Origin: Dehalococcoidia bacterium
Lineage (GTDB): Bacteria; Chloroflexota; Dehalococcoidia; DSTF01; JACRBR01
Assembly (NCBI GenBank): GCA_015478665.1
Contig: JADMII010000003.1
Location: forward strand, 1-64,000
Reading direction: 5' to 3'
Length of the DNA: 64,000 bases
The stretch's first letter is position 1, and each line of letters starts with the position of its first letter. Positions 42,978 to 51,201 of the stretch are shown here, piece by piece. The notes beneath the pieces were generated by a model. The model did no database searches and was not told where the DNA came from. It worked only from the letters and a program-made list of their open reading frames with translations. The translations under genes and the position numbers were made by a program.

Positions 42978-44624
42978 ATGCAACTTCGCGCCGTTTCCGC
43001 ACGTCCGCGGCCACGCCTTCGCGCCGTCGAGGCGGGAGAGGCCGAGGAATCTGGCTCGCTCTCGCGCACCGCCTACGTCACGTCGCTGACAGCGGCGTTC
43101 GGCGTCGGCATCCTCATCCGCGCGGTTGTCGTGCTCTCTTCGGGCTTCCCCGTCAACGACGGCGGCATGTTTTACGCGATGGTGCGGGACATCCAGGCCG
43201 CCGGCTACCGGATCCCGGCGTTCTCGTCCTACAACCAAATGCGCATCCCGTTCTTCTACCCGCCGCTCGGCTTCTATCTCGCGGCCGCCATCAACGACCT
43301 GACGCCGCTCGGCCTGATCACGATCTTCCGCGTCGTCCCGCTCGCGCTGAGCATCCTCATCCCGTTCGCGTTCTTCCTGCTGGCCCGCGACCTGCTCGAA
43401 TCGCGCCTGGCGCAGGTCCTCGCCGTCGCCTTCTTCGGCCTTCTGCCGCCGTCGTACACCTGGATGGTGATGGGCGGCGGCTTGACGCGCGCGCCCGGCT
43501 TCCTGCTGTCGATCCTCACGATCTGGGCCCTGCGACGGATGTACGTCGCGCCGTCGCCGCGTCGCGTCGCGCTGGCGTCCGTGCTCGCGGCGCTGACGCT
43601 GCTCACGCACGTCGAGATGGCGTGGCTCGCGGGCGTCATCGGTACCGTCCTGTTCATCGCGCACGGTCGGAATCGTGCCGGCGTGATCAATTCCCTCTTC
43701 GTGCTTCTGGCGACGATCGGTCTGAGCGCGCCGTGGTGGGTCGTCGTGATTCGCCAGGACGGCCTCTCGCCGCTGCTCGCCGCGATCGGCTCCGCCGATT
43801 CGTCGCTGGCGCGGCCGTTCGTGGCCCTCGCCATCTTCAGCGCTTCCGTCCAACCGCTGTTCGACGTGACAGGGGCGCTGGCGCTCGTCGGACTGATCGC
43901 CTGCATGCGCAAGCGCGCATACCTCCTGCCCGCCTGGCTGCTGGCGATCGTGCTCCTCGATCAGCGCACCTTTCTGACCGGCATAGCGATCGCCGTCGCT
44001 CTGCTCGCCGCCATCGGGCTCACCGATGTCCTCCTGCCGTTCGTGCGCACGTCGGTTCCATGGGGGGAGGACGTCCCGGACCAGGCGCTGGCAGCGGCGC
44101 CGTCGCCGGCGCGCTGGCTACCGGCGGTCGTGATCGGCCTGGCGCTCCTCTATCCATTCCTCGGCGCGATCAACAGCACGAAGGCGTTGCGCGGCATGTC
44201 GCCCGCAGAGGAGAGTGCCATGGCCTGGGTCGCTTCCAACACACCCGTCTCGAGCCGATTCGTCGTCGTCAGTGATCTGGCGTGGCCTGTCAACCGCGAC
44301 GCCGAATGGTTCCCGGTGATCGCCGGGCGACGCAACGTCGGGACGGTGCAGGGCTCGGAGTGGCTCCCTGACCGCAGCTTTGGCCAGCGCCGGGTCGATG
44401 ACGTGGCGCTTCGCGCCTGCGCGCAGAGCGACGGGGCATGTCTGACCGACTGGGCGCGCAGTACCGGCAACAGCTTCGAGTATGCATACATCGCCACCGG
44501 GAGCGGCAATCTCGACGGCGGCGCGACGTGCTGCGCGAACCTCGTCAGCTCACTGAAGTCCAGCGGCGACTATCGCCTCGTGTACGACGGATCGGGCGCG
44601 GTCATCTTCCAGCGGCTGCGGTAG
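42978..44624 (+). CDS. GT-C/PMT-like membrane glycosyltransferase, unknown
   Basis: 548 residues with about ten transmembrane helices. The first loop VNDGGMFYAMVRDIQAAGYRIP has the acidic residue expected in GT-C enzymes that use polyprenyl-phosphate sugars, and FYPPLGFYLAAAINDL is also typical of PMT/ArnT-like proteins. The C-terminal roughly 170 residues form a soluble extracytoplasmic domain (MAWVASNTPVSSRFVVVSD). The substrate is unknown; protein (pilin?) or lipid glycosylation is possible because it is divergent from Flp pilins. Confidence 0.7.
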   Translation: MQLRAVSARPRPRLRAVEAGEAEESGSLSRTAYVTSLTAAFGVGILIRAVVVLSSGFPVNDGGMFYAMVRDIQAAGYRIPAFSSYNQMRIPFFYPPLGFYLAAAINDLTPLGLITIFRVVPLALSILIPFAFFLLARDLLESRLAQVLAVAFFGLLPPSYTWMVMGGGLTRAPGFLLSILTIWALRRMYVAPSPRRVALASVLAALTLLTHVEMAWLAGVIGTVLFIAHGRNRAGVINSLFVLLATIGLSAPWWVVVIRQDGLSPLLAAIGSADSSLARPFVALAIFSASVQPLFDVTGALALVGLIACMRKRAYLLPAWLLAIVLLDQRTFLTGIAIAVALLAAIGLTDVLLPFVRTSVPWGEDVPDQALAAAPSPARWLPAVVIGLALLYPFLGAINSTKALRGMSPAEESAMAWVASNTPVSSRFVVVSDLAWPVNRDAEWFPVIAGRRNVGTVQGSEWLPDRSFGQRRVDDVALRACAQSDGACLTDWARSTGNSFEYAYIATGSGNLDGGATCCANLVSSLKSSGDYRLVYDGSGAVIFQRLR

Positions 44625-44628
44625 TCCG

Positions 44629-46152
44629 ATGCAACTGCGCCAACCCGCCGCTTCTGCACCCGAACCGCCGAAGCTGCGGCTCGTCCGTCCTTCGGCGAAG
44701 CGCGCGCGCGGCGTGCCGGTCGTCTTCGTGCAGCTGGCGATGATCTTCGCCGTGCTCGCCGCGATGCCGCTGGTGAAGCCCGTCGACAACGACTTTTGGT
44801 GGCATCTGCGCACCGGCGACCTGATCCTCCACGGCGGCATCCCCCGCACGGACCCGTTCTCGTGGTCGAAGGCGGGCCAGCCGTGGGTCGCCCACGAGTG
44901 GCTCTCCGAGGCGATCATCTACGTCGTCCAGACGCTCTTCGGCTACGCCGGCAACGTGGCGCTCTTCTCCGCCGTCCTCGTCAGTGCGATGGTCATCATG
45001 TTCCGGCTGGGCCGGGCGGCGGGCGCCGGCACGAAGCCGCTCGTCGCCCTGACGCTGCTCTCCGCGCTCGTGCTGGGCCTCTTCGTGACGCCGCGGCCGC
45101 AGCTGTTCACGTTCCTCCTCTTCGCCGTGTTCGTCTCGCTCATCGCCGGCGAGGAAGAGTCGCCGAGCCGGCGCGTCTGGCTCCTGCCGCCGCTGATGGC
45201 GCTCTGGGCGAACCTCCACCTCGGCTTCACGTACGGCCTGGCGGTGGTCGGCTGCTGGCTGGCCGCGCGCATCTACGAACGCCTGCGCGGCCACGACGTG
45301 GACGTGCGGACGCCGGCGCTGGTGCTGCTCGCGTGCGCCGGCGCGGCGAGCCTGAACCCGCACGGACCGGCGCTGCTGTGGTTCCCGCTGCGCTACGTCT
45401 TCAACAACTCGACGACGGCCTCATACGTCGCCGAGTGGCACCGGCCGGGCATCGGCAATCCGTTCCACACGGCGATCTTCGTCTCCGCCGCGCTGCTCGT
45501 CGCGGCGCTGCTGTCGCGCACGCGGCCGCGTCCGTTCCTGCTGCTCGTGACGCTGCTCTTCGTTGTGCTCAGCATGCAGGCGCTGCGCAACGCCGCCTTC
45601 GCCGCGCTGTTGCTGACGCCGGTCGTCGGCGGCACGATGGCCCGCCGCTGGCGCGTCGCCCGCGCCGGCGCCGACTCCGCGCTCCGCATGTCGCCGGTCA
45701 CCGCGGTCGCGCTGCCGATGCTCACCGTCGCGCTGGTGATCCCGGTCGTCGCCAACATCAGCGGCGTCGTCGGCGTCATCTCGCCGCCGCAGGCCGGCTA
45801 TCCGCAGGCGGCCGTCGCCTACGTGCGGGCGCACGACGCCGGGAGGCGCCTGCTGAACGAGTACGGCGTCGGCGGCTACGAGATCGCGCAGCTCTACCCG
45901 GGCACGAAGGTCTTCATCGATGGCCGTTCGGAGTTCTACGGCGACGCGTTCCTGCGCGACTATCTGACGCTCACCAACGCCCGCCCCGGCTGGCGAACGC
46001 TGCTCGCGAAGTACGACCCGCAGGTGATCCTGCTGCCGCCGAAGACGCCGCTCGTCGAGCGGTTGCGCAGCGACGCCGGCTGGCGGGTCGCCTTCACCAG
46101 CGCCGATGCTGTCGTCCTCGAGCAGCTCGCCCCGGCGGCCTCCGCACGCTGA
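44629..46152 (+). CDS. Polytopic membrane protein with GT-C-like architecture
   Basis: 507 residues starting 4 nt after the preceding stop, hence cotranscribed. Around 11-12 helices; early motif VDNDFWWHLRTGDLILHGGIPRTDPFSW (acidic loop after TM1, as in GT-C folds), then WVAHEWLSEAIIY, and a soluble C-terminus (VGGYEIAQLYPGTKVFIDGRSEFYGD). This family is widespread but uncharacterised; it shares fold and C-terminal plan with its neighbour. Donor and acceptor not known. Confidence 0.7.
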   Translation: MQLRQPAASAPEPPKLRLVRPSAKRARGVPVVFVQLAMIFAVLAAMPLVKPVDNDFWWHLRTGDLILHGGIPRTDPFSWSKAGQPWVAHEWLSEAIIYVVQTLFGYAGNVALFSAVLVSAMVIMFRLGRAAGAGTKPLVALTLLSALVLGLFVTPRPQLFTFLLFAVFVSLIAGEEESPSRRVWLLPPLMALWANLHLGFTYGLAVVGCWLAARIYERLRGHDVDVRTPALVLLACAGAASLNPHGPALLWFPLRYVFNNSTTASYVAEWHRPGIGNPFHTAIFVSAALLVAALLSRTRPRPFLLLVTLLFVVLSMQALRNAAFAALLLTPVVGGTMARRWRVARAGADSALRMSPVTAVALPMLTVALVIPVVANISGVVGVISPPQAGYPQAAVAYVRAHDAGRRLLNEYGVGGYEIAQLYPGTKVFIDGRSEFYGDAFLRDYLTLTNARPGWRTLLAKYDPQVILLPPKTPLVERLRSDAGWRVAFTSADAVVLEQLAPAASAR

Positions 46153-46216
46153 CGGGAGCGGCACATGCGCAACGCGGACGCCTGGCGAGGCGTGGATCGG
46201 CCGGGCAGCGGCGGCG

Positions 46217-46654
46217 TCATCGCCCGCGCAGCTCGTTCTCGACGTGGTCGAGCAGGTCGCGCGCGTCGCCGTCGAGCTTGCCCTCTGGTTGCAGGGCGAG
46301 GCAGCGGCGGAACGCCTCGGCAGCGCGCTGGTAGAGCGCGCTCGGATCGAGCTCCGACGCCGCGCCGCGGCGCGAGAGCTCGTGCGCAACGAACTCGCTG
46401 CACCAGCCGAGCGAGTACCACAAGCCGGCGTCGTCGGCACGCGCTCGCACCGCGCGCTCGATGCAGTCGAGGCCCTCGCTGTAGGCGCGCCGCCGCGTGA
46501 CGAGCAGCATGCCGAGCTGTTCGAGCGCGTCCGGGCGCTCCGGGTCGAGCGCCAGCGCCCGGCGGGTGAGGTCGATGCTGGCCGCGACATCGTGCGCCGC
46601 CTGCCGCTCGCGGGCCTGCGCGAGCAGCGCCTCGACATCGTCGCCGGGCGTCAT
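46217..46654 (-). CDS. TPR-repeat protein
   Basis: 145 residues from the ATG at 46654, overlapping the exchanger's stop (ATGA); the track's 600-aa start is a shadow of the exchanger. Two or three tetratricopeptide repeats: DVAASIDLTRRALALDPERPDALEQLGMLL, YSEGLDCIERAVRARADDAGLWYSLGWC and YQRAAEAFRRCLALQPEGKL. A soluble adaptor or accessory protein; translational coupling suggests it is made together with the cation exchanger, but no functional link is established. Confidence 0.8.
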   Translation of the reverse strand: MTPGDDVEALLAQARERQAAHDVAASIDLTRRALALDPERPDALEQLGMLLVTRRRAYSEGLDCIERAVRARADDAGLWYSLGWCSEFVAHELSRRGAASELDPSALYQRAAEAFRRCLALQPEGKLDGDARDLLDHVENELRGR

Positions 46655-47880
46655 CGATGTTGCTCCGGCCGGTCGGCCGGCGGCGATGCGACGGGGCGAG
46701 CGCGGAGCGGCGGGCCGAAGAACGGCCGCATGCCGATGAGCTGTCGCACCAGGAAGATCGCCGCCAGCACGAGGTACATCGCGGAGAAGACGTTGATCGG
46801 CACGGCGGAGCGCGGCGTCAGGAACTGCAGGAGGAAGAGCACGAGGAGCGCCAACCCTTCGATCAACGACATGCGCAGGTTGATCAGGAGGATGACGGCG
46901 AGCAGGCTCTGCGCCGCGGTCAGCAGTACCTCCTCGGTCTGGCGCGTGTCGGTCGGCAGCGGGTTGAAGCTTCCGCTGGAGATGGCGTAGGCGAGCGGCA
47001 GGCAGCCGATCAGGAGCGTCCACTGGTTGACCTTCGACGAGACGAGGGCGCCCAGCGCGGCGTCGGCACGCAGCCGCCAGGCGAGCAGGCCGGCGACGAG
47101 GAACTCCGGGAACTCCGATGCCAGCGGCGCCAACCACTGCACGAGCTGAAACTCGTCGATGCCGAACTTCGCGCCGGTCGCGATCAGCCCCTCGGCGAAG
47201 GGCTCGGCGGCGATGACGATCGCCAGCGCCGAATAGAGGAACATCGCGAGGACGGCGAGGCGGCGTTTCAGTTTCGGCAAGTTGGCGATCGTCTCGGCCG
47301 GACCGACGAGGTCCGACTCCTCCTCGACCTCGCCGCGCGATGCCAGCACGACGTACGCGCCGAATAGTCCGATGAGGAACGCCGCATCGAGCAGGGTGAT
47401 GCCGCCGCGCAGGGGGATGACGAACGAGTACACGGTGGCGATGGCGAGGATGCCGACCTCGGTGCGGTGCGATTCGGCGAGGGCGAGCACGTTCGACCGC
47501 GTCCTCAACCAGAAAATCCCGACGACCATCGACCAGCCGAGCCCGACGAGCAGGCGGTTGCCGCCGGTCATGTTCGCCGTCGCGAACGCGGCGTAGGAGG
47601 GGTCCTTGCCGGCCTTCCAGGCGAAGAGCACGTCGACGGCGTACTCCGGCAGCACGGCGACGAGCGCCAGTCCGGCGAGCGCCAGCGTGCGCGGGATGTC
47701 GCGCTCGGCGGCTTCGGCGGACCACGTCAGGAGGAACGCCGCCGAGACGATCGCCAGACCAAAGAGCGCCGTCTCGACCGGCACCGCCGCCTCGAACACG
47801 CCGAGGCGCACGGCGACGGCCGGCCAGGCGAGGGCGGCCATGATCATCGGCCAACGCCAACGCCGGAGAATCCGCTCCAT
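46651..47880 (-). CDS. CaCA-superfamily cation/proton exchanger, probable Mn2+/Ca2+ exporter
   Basis: 409 residues from the ATG at 47880 with AAGGGA upstream; the track's longer start runs into the riboswitch. Ten or eleven helices with the two alpha-repeats of cation/Ca2+ exchangers: LPEYAVDVLFAWKAGKD..ATANMTGGNRLLVG (about 80-117) and APLASEFPEFLVAGLLAWRL..LVSSKVNQWTL (about 250-290), each with the acidic ion-binding residue (PE). The preceding yybP-ykoY riboswitch points to manganese efflux as the physiological role, although the family also moves Ca2+. Confidence 0.88.
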   Translation of the reverse strand: MERILRRWRWPMIMAALAWPAVAVRLGVFEAAVPVETALFGLAIVSAAFLLTWSAEAAERDIPRTLALAGLALVAVLPEYAVDVLFAWKAGKDPSYAAFATANMTGGNRLLVGLGWSMVVGIFWLRTRSNVLALAESHRTEVGILAIATVYSFVIPLRGGITLLDAAFLIGLFGAYVVLASRGEVEEESDLVGPAETIANLPKLKRRLAVLAMFLYSALAIVIAAEPFAEGLIATGAKFGIDEFQLVQWLAPLASEFPEFLVAGLLAWRLRADAALGALVSSKVNQWTLLIGCLPLAYAISSGSFNPLPTDTRQTEEVLLTAAQSLLAVILLINLRMSLIEGLALLVLFLLQFLTPRSAVPINVFSAMYLVLAAIFLVRQLIGMRPFFGPPLRARPVASPPADRPEQHR

Positions 47881-47891
47881 CGTCAATCCCT

Positions 47892-47937
47892 TCGAGAATA
47901 AAGAAGACCTTTGATGACCGAATGTCATCAAAGGTCT
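47892..47937 (-). terminator. Riboswitch-controlled intrinsic terminator
   Basis: Perfect 14-bp stem AGACCTTTGATGAC / GTCATCAAAGGTCT with a 5-nt loop, followed on the minus strand by the T-rich TTCTTTATTCT. The 5' arm reuses the CCTTTG that closes the aptamer's P1 helix, so aptamer folding and terminator folding exclude each other. Confidence 0.85.
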
Positions 47938-48044
47938 CACTGCCCCGTCGCGCGGGTTGTCCGGCCGGGCGCGTGTATGGCGTGCGCCGGGTCTGGCGTT
48001 CCGGACTGCCCGCGGGCACGCGGGCCAGTTACTCCCCTTTGGGC
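47929..48044 (-). promoter_or_regulatory. yybP-ykoY family (Mn2+-sensing) riboswitch aptamer
   Basis: On the minus strand the conserved 5' element AAAGGGGAGTAAC (48040 down to 48028) and the 3' element GAGACCTTTG (47938 down to 47929) frame a roughly 100-nt GC-rich middle containing CCATACA, matching the CAUAC of loop L3 in this family. P1 pairs CAAAGG (48041-48036) with CCTTTG (47934-47929). Known members bind Mn2+ and switch on exporters. Here ligand binding would hold P1 and prevent the overlapping terminator, turning on the cation exchanger. Confidence 0.88.
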
Positions 48045-48050
48045 GTCTGC

Positions 48051-48079
48051 ACGCTAACGCGCCATCGTCCGCGAGTCAA
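48051..48079 (-). promoter_or_regulatory. Promoter of the riboswitch transcript
   Basis: TTGACT (48079-48074), 17-nt spacer, TAGCGT (48056-48051) on the minus strand. The predicted start (about 48044) falls at the first bases of the aptamer. Confidence 0.7.
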
Positions 48080-48088
48080 CTCGTGCCG

Positions 48089-48301
48089 TCATCCGGCGCG
48101 GGCGCGACGGCCGCAGGACTCATGCTCGACCTCGTCGACGAGCTCGGCATCGCAGTACTCCTCGCGCGATTCGCCGTCGTCCGGCAGGCGCAGGCCGAGC
48201 CGGAAGAGGTCGTCGGATGTCATCGGCTCGCCGCAGGCGCGGCAGACGAACATCGGCCGGCCGGAGCGGTCGAGCAGGGGTTGCGGAGCGTTCATGAGCA
48301 T
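48089..48301 (-). CDS. Small Cys-rich (zinc-ribbon-like) protein
   Basis: 70 residues from the ATG at 48301 (a second ATG at 48295). CxxC in FVCRACGEPMTSDDLF, then YCDAELVDEVEHESCG with two further Cys; together they could bind one zinc ion. Acidic otherwise. No family recognised; similar short CRxCGxPM proteins exist as unannotated ORFs. It lies immediately upstream of, and codirectional with, the Mn riboswitch promoter. Confidence 0.55.
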   Translation of the reverse strand: MLMNAPQPLLDRSGRPMFVCRACGEPMTSDDLFRLGLRLPDDGESREEYCDAELVDEVEHESCGRRARAG

Positions 48302-48755
48302 CTCTTCGGTCGGGCGGTGGTCGGGTGCTCGGTGGGCCCGAACAGAGCGGCCTTCTGCGAGATCAAACGGCGGCGGCGGCGGCGCGTCACAGGAGCGGGA
48401 GAGTGCAGACGTCAACTCGACATAATCAACCACTGATCCGTGAGTGGTCTGGTTGCTCGCGGCACGGCGACCGTCGCGCGCGGCCCCTGTCCGAGTGCGA
48501 GAGAAGCGAAGCTCCACGACGGAGCTCGCCGTTCGGGACGCGGAGGGCGGCGGGCGATTCGACGGCCCATCACAGCCGGGCGGCGCGACGACCGATACTG
48601 GATGCAGGGGAGAGTCAGGCCCTGAGGTGGTGTCCGCATACCCAGTGTGGTTGCCGGCGATGAACGGTTCGGCAGCGGTCGTCAACCTCCGCGGGAAATG
48701 CCGACCGCGAATGGGACGTTGTCTGCAGTAGGGTCGGCGGGATCAGGGGACAAGC
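48302..48755. other. 454-nt divergent intergenic region
   Basis: No gene supported. It has an inverted repeat ACCACT (48429-48434) / AGTGGT (48443-48448). AGGGGACAAGC precedes the J-like gene's ATG, and TAGGGT near 48731 is a weak -10 candidate. Confidence 0.4.
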
Positions 48756-49643
48756 ATGAGCGACCGAGACTACTACGAAGTCCTGGGGCTGACGCCGCGC
48801 GCCGATGGCACGATGGTCGACCAGGCGTACTGGCATCTCGCGCGGAAGTACCAGGCTCTGTCAACCACCAACGCGCGTGGCCGACGACTGCTCGACGAGC
48901 TGAACGAGGCGTACGGCGTGCTCGGCAACGCGCGGCTCCGGCGCGAGTACGACGCCTTCCGCGACGACGTGCTCGTCGGCGGCGGCGTGATCGGGCCCGT
49001 GCGGTCGAAGCCGAAGCCGCGGTCGCGGTCGAGCGATCGGCCGTCGCCGGCGAGCGGGGCGGTGCGGACCCTCGCACGCCTCCGCGTCGGCGCGATGTTG
49101 GCGCTGGCCGGCGTCGGCGGCATCGCCGCGGCGGTCGTTCTGGGACGCCCGGCAGTCGGCGAGGCGGCGCTGGCTGCGGTGGCGGCGATCGCGGCGTTCG
49201 TCTTGCTGCGGAACCGCGTCCACATCGCGATGCCGGCGCTGTCGATGCCCGGGTTGCCTTCGCTTTCCATGCCCTCGATGCCGCAGGTCTCGATGCCGGA
49301 GATGAAGGCGCCCAACCTGAACCTCGCGCAGGTGGGCGAGGCGTTCGCGCGCACGGGGCAAGACGAGCCGCTGGACGCCGACGAGCTGCACGCGTCGACG
49401 GCGGCGGTGATCGCCCGTTGGCGCACGCGCATGGGCCTGACGACGCCACTGCGCGACCTGTCGGCCGTCGATGCGCCGTCCGATACGACGCCGAGCACCG
49501 CCCTGGTCGAGATCGTCGAGTCAGAGCGCGAGCTGGAAGAGACGGAGAGTGAGCCGCTGCGGGCCGTCATCGACATCCTGCGTGGCGCACACCGGAACGC
49601 AGGCGGCGTCGGCGCGAGCCGGGGTGAGCGCGCCGACGACTGA
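48756..49643 (+). CDS. J-domain-like membrane protein lacking the HPD motif
   Basis: 295 residues. Residues 4-68 follow the DnaJ J-domain pattern (DRDYYEVLGLTPRADG, AYWHLARKYQ, LDELNEAYGVLGNARLRREYD), but where HPD should lie the sequence reads ARKYQALSTTNARG; without HPD it should not stimulate Hsp70 ATPase. Then a basic linker, two transmembrane helices (MLALAGVGGIAAAVVLG, ALAAVAAIAAFVLL), a Met/Pro/Ser-rich repeat (MPALSMPGLPSLSMPSMPQV) and an acidic helical C-terminus. Possibly a membrane-tethered scaffold rather than a co-chaperone. Confidence 0.75.
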   Translation: MSDRDYYEVLGLTPRADGTMVDQAYWHLARKYQALSTTNARGRRLLDELNEAYGVLGNARLRREYDAFRDDVLVGGGVIGPVRSKPKPRSRSSDRPSPASGAVRTLARLRVGAMLALAGVGGIAAAVVLGRPAVGEAALAAVAAIAAFVLLRNRVHIAMPALSMPGLPSLSMPSMPQVSMPEMKAPNLNLAQVGEAFARTGQDEPLDADELHASTAAVIARWRTRMGLTTPLRDLSAVDAPSDTTPSTALVEIVESERELEETESEPLRAVIDILRGAHRNAGGVGASRGERADD

Positions 49644-50284
49644 CGCGGGCCGCGCGGGCAGATCGGGGAAACCCCGATGCCTCGTCGCAGCCGTGCCGGC
49701 CGCGGCGACCGGCTTCGATGCGCGCGTCCGGGTGCCGCGCGCGCCGCGAGCGGTCGGGCCGATGTCGATCCGATGGCTCTTCGGGCGGCTGATGTCGCGG
49801 CAGCGGCGGCCCGATGCCCCGGATCGCAAGTTCGCACTATAACTGTTATGTAAGGGCGCGGCAGATTCAATGCGAACAGCCGGTTCCGAACGTCGGGACG
49901 AACAGTGCCCGTCAGCGTTCGTCCGACCAATCACGCTTGCAGATCCGGCCGCCGCAGCAGCCGCCGACCCGCCCAGTGCACACGACCGCGCACCGTGAAG
50001 CGCACCCGACCACGACGCGAGGACGAGGGTCACGCTCCTTTGGTCCCGTGGCGGTTGATGTCTGCCGCATGGCGCGATTCCACCGCTGGCACCGTTCGCA
50101 CAGGCGCGATCCCGGCTCGCACGGGTCCGGCGAGCCGGCGATACGTATCAAGAGGTAGCCATCAGGCACCGATATTCCATGCAGTGCATCCCGGTCATCC
50201 GGACGCGCGTTCCGGGCTGCGTGCCGGAGATGGCGCAGTCCGGCACGGGACGGCGTAGCCGCGAGCGAGGACCAGCACAGGCCG
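49644..50284. other. 641-nt intergenic region
   Basis: No gene supported; ORFs on both strands look like compositional artefacts. A short AT-richer patch with TATAAC lies at about 49838-49850. Near the next gene, CGTGCCGGA (50220-50228) and TCCGGCACG (50239-50247) form a 9-bp hairpin with a 10-nt loop, probably in the 5' leader of the cyclase mRNA. Confidence 0.4.
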
Positions 50285-51103
50285 ATGGCAGACCAGACAG
50301 TCGAAAGCGTGATGAACGCGGGCGCGGCGGGCGCCGACCGGAACGCGTCGCGGCCGTCGTCGCTGCTGGTGCAGGTCTCGGGCGTGCTGCTCGTGCTGGT
50401 GACGCTGAGCCTGGCGATCGTGTCGCCGATGATTATGTCTCGTCCGTCATCGACCGCCATCGACATCGTCATGGTGCTGCTCATGGCGGCGTACAGCATC
50501 TTCCTCTCGGCGCACTCGCGGAGCACGCACGTCACCCTCGAGCGGGCGTACTCGGCGCATCTCGAGGAGCTGAGCCAGCGGCTGCGTAACATGGCCTATC
50601 GCGACGTGCTGACCGGGCTCTTCAACCATCGCTACTTCTACGAGCAGCTCTCGCACGAGGTCGAGCGCTCGGTGCGCTACAACCAGCCGCTGACGCTGCT
50701 GCTGATGGACATGGACAACTTCAAGAAGATCAACGACACCTACGGCCATATGGCAGGCGACAAGTTTCTGGGCATGGTCGGCCAGGCGATCGGCCGCCAG
50801 ATCCGCTCGTCAGACATCGGCGCGCGCTACGGCGGCGACGAGTTCGTCGTGATCCTGCCGAACACGACGCCGGACGAGGCGCGGCACACGGCGGAGAAGC
50901 TGGAAGCAGCGGTAGCCGCGACGGCGGCGCTGACAGCGATGGACGTATCGCTGAAGCTCGGCATGTCCGTCGGGGTCGCCACCTGCCCCGACGACTCGCG
51001 CTCGCCGGGCGAGCTGCTGCAGATCGCCGATTCACGGCTGTACGAGGTGAAGGCGGCGCGGCCGAATGCCCCGCGGACGCCGCCGCGGGGCCGCGTCGCC
51101 TGA
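50285..51103 (+). CDS. Membrane diguanylate cyclase (GGDEF)
   Basis: 272 residues. Two N-terminal transmembrane helices (VSGVLLVLVTLSLAIVSPMIM, IDIVMVLLMAAYSIFLSAHS), a coiled linker (VTLERAYSAHLEELSQRLRNMA), then a complete GGDEF domain: DVLTGLFNHRYFYEQL, LLLMDMDNFKKINDTYGH and RYGGDEF near residue 181. The inhibitory I-site RxxD is present (RSSD five residues before RYGGDEF), so product inhibition is expected. It makes c-di-GMP from two GTP. No sensory domain besides the short membrane part. Alone in its transcription unit. Confidence 0.93.
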   Translation: MADQTVESVMNAGAAGADRNASRPSSLLVQVSGVLLVLVTLSLAIVSPMIMSRPSSTAIDIVMVLLMAAYSIFLSAHSRSTHVTLERAYSAHLEELSQRLRNMAYRDVLTGLFNHRYFYEQLSHEVERSVRYNQPLTLLLMDMDNFKKINDTYGHMAGDKFLGMVGQAIGRQIRSSDIGARYGGDEFVVILPNTTPDEARHTAEKLEAAVAATAALTAMDVSLKLGMSVGVATCPDDSRSPGELLQIADSRLYEVKAARPNAPRTPPRGRVA

Positions 51104-51201
51104 GCGCTGCCTGTCTGGTTCGCCGAATTCGACGATGCTAGACTGATCGAGCGATACGGGACGTGTACACCGCCCCGCCGGCGGCTCGCCCAAGGATCTG
51201 C

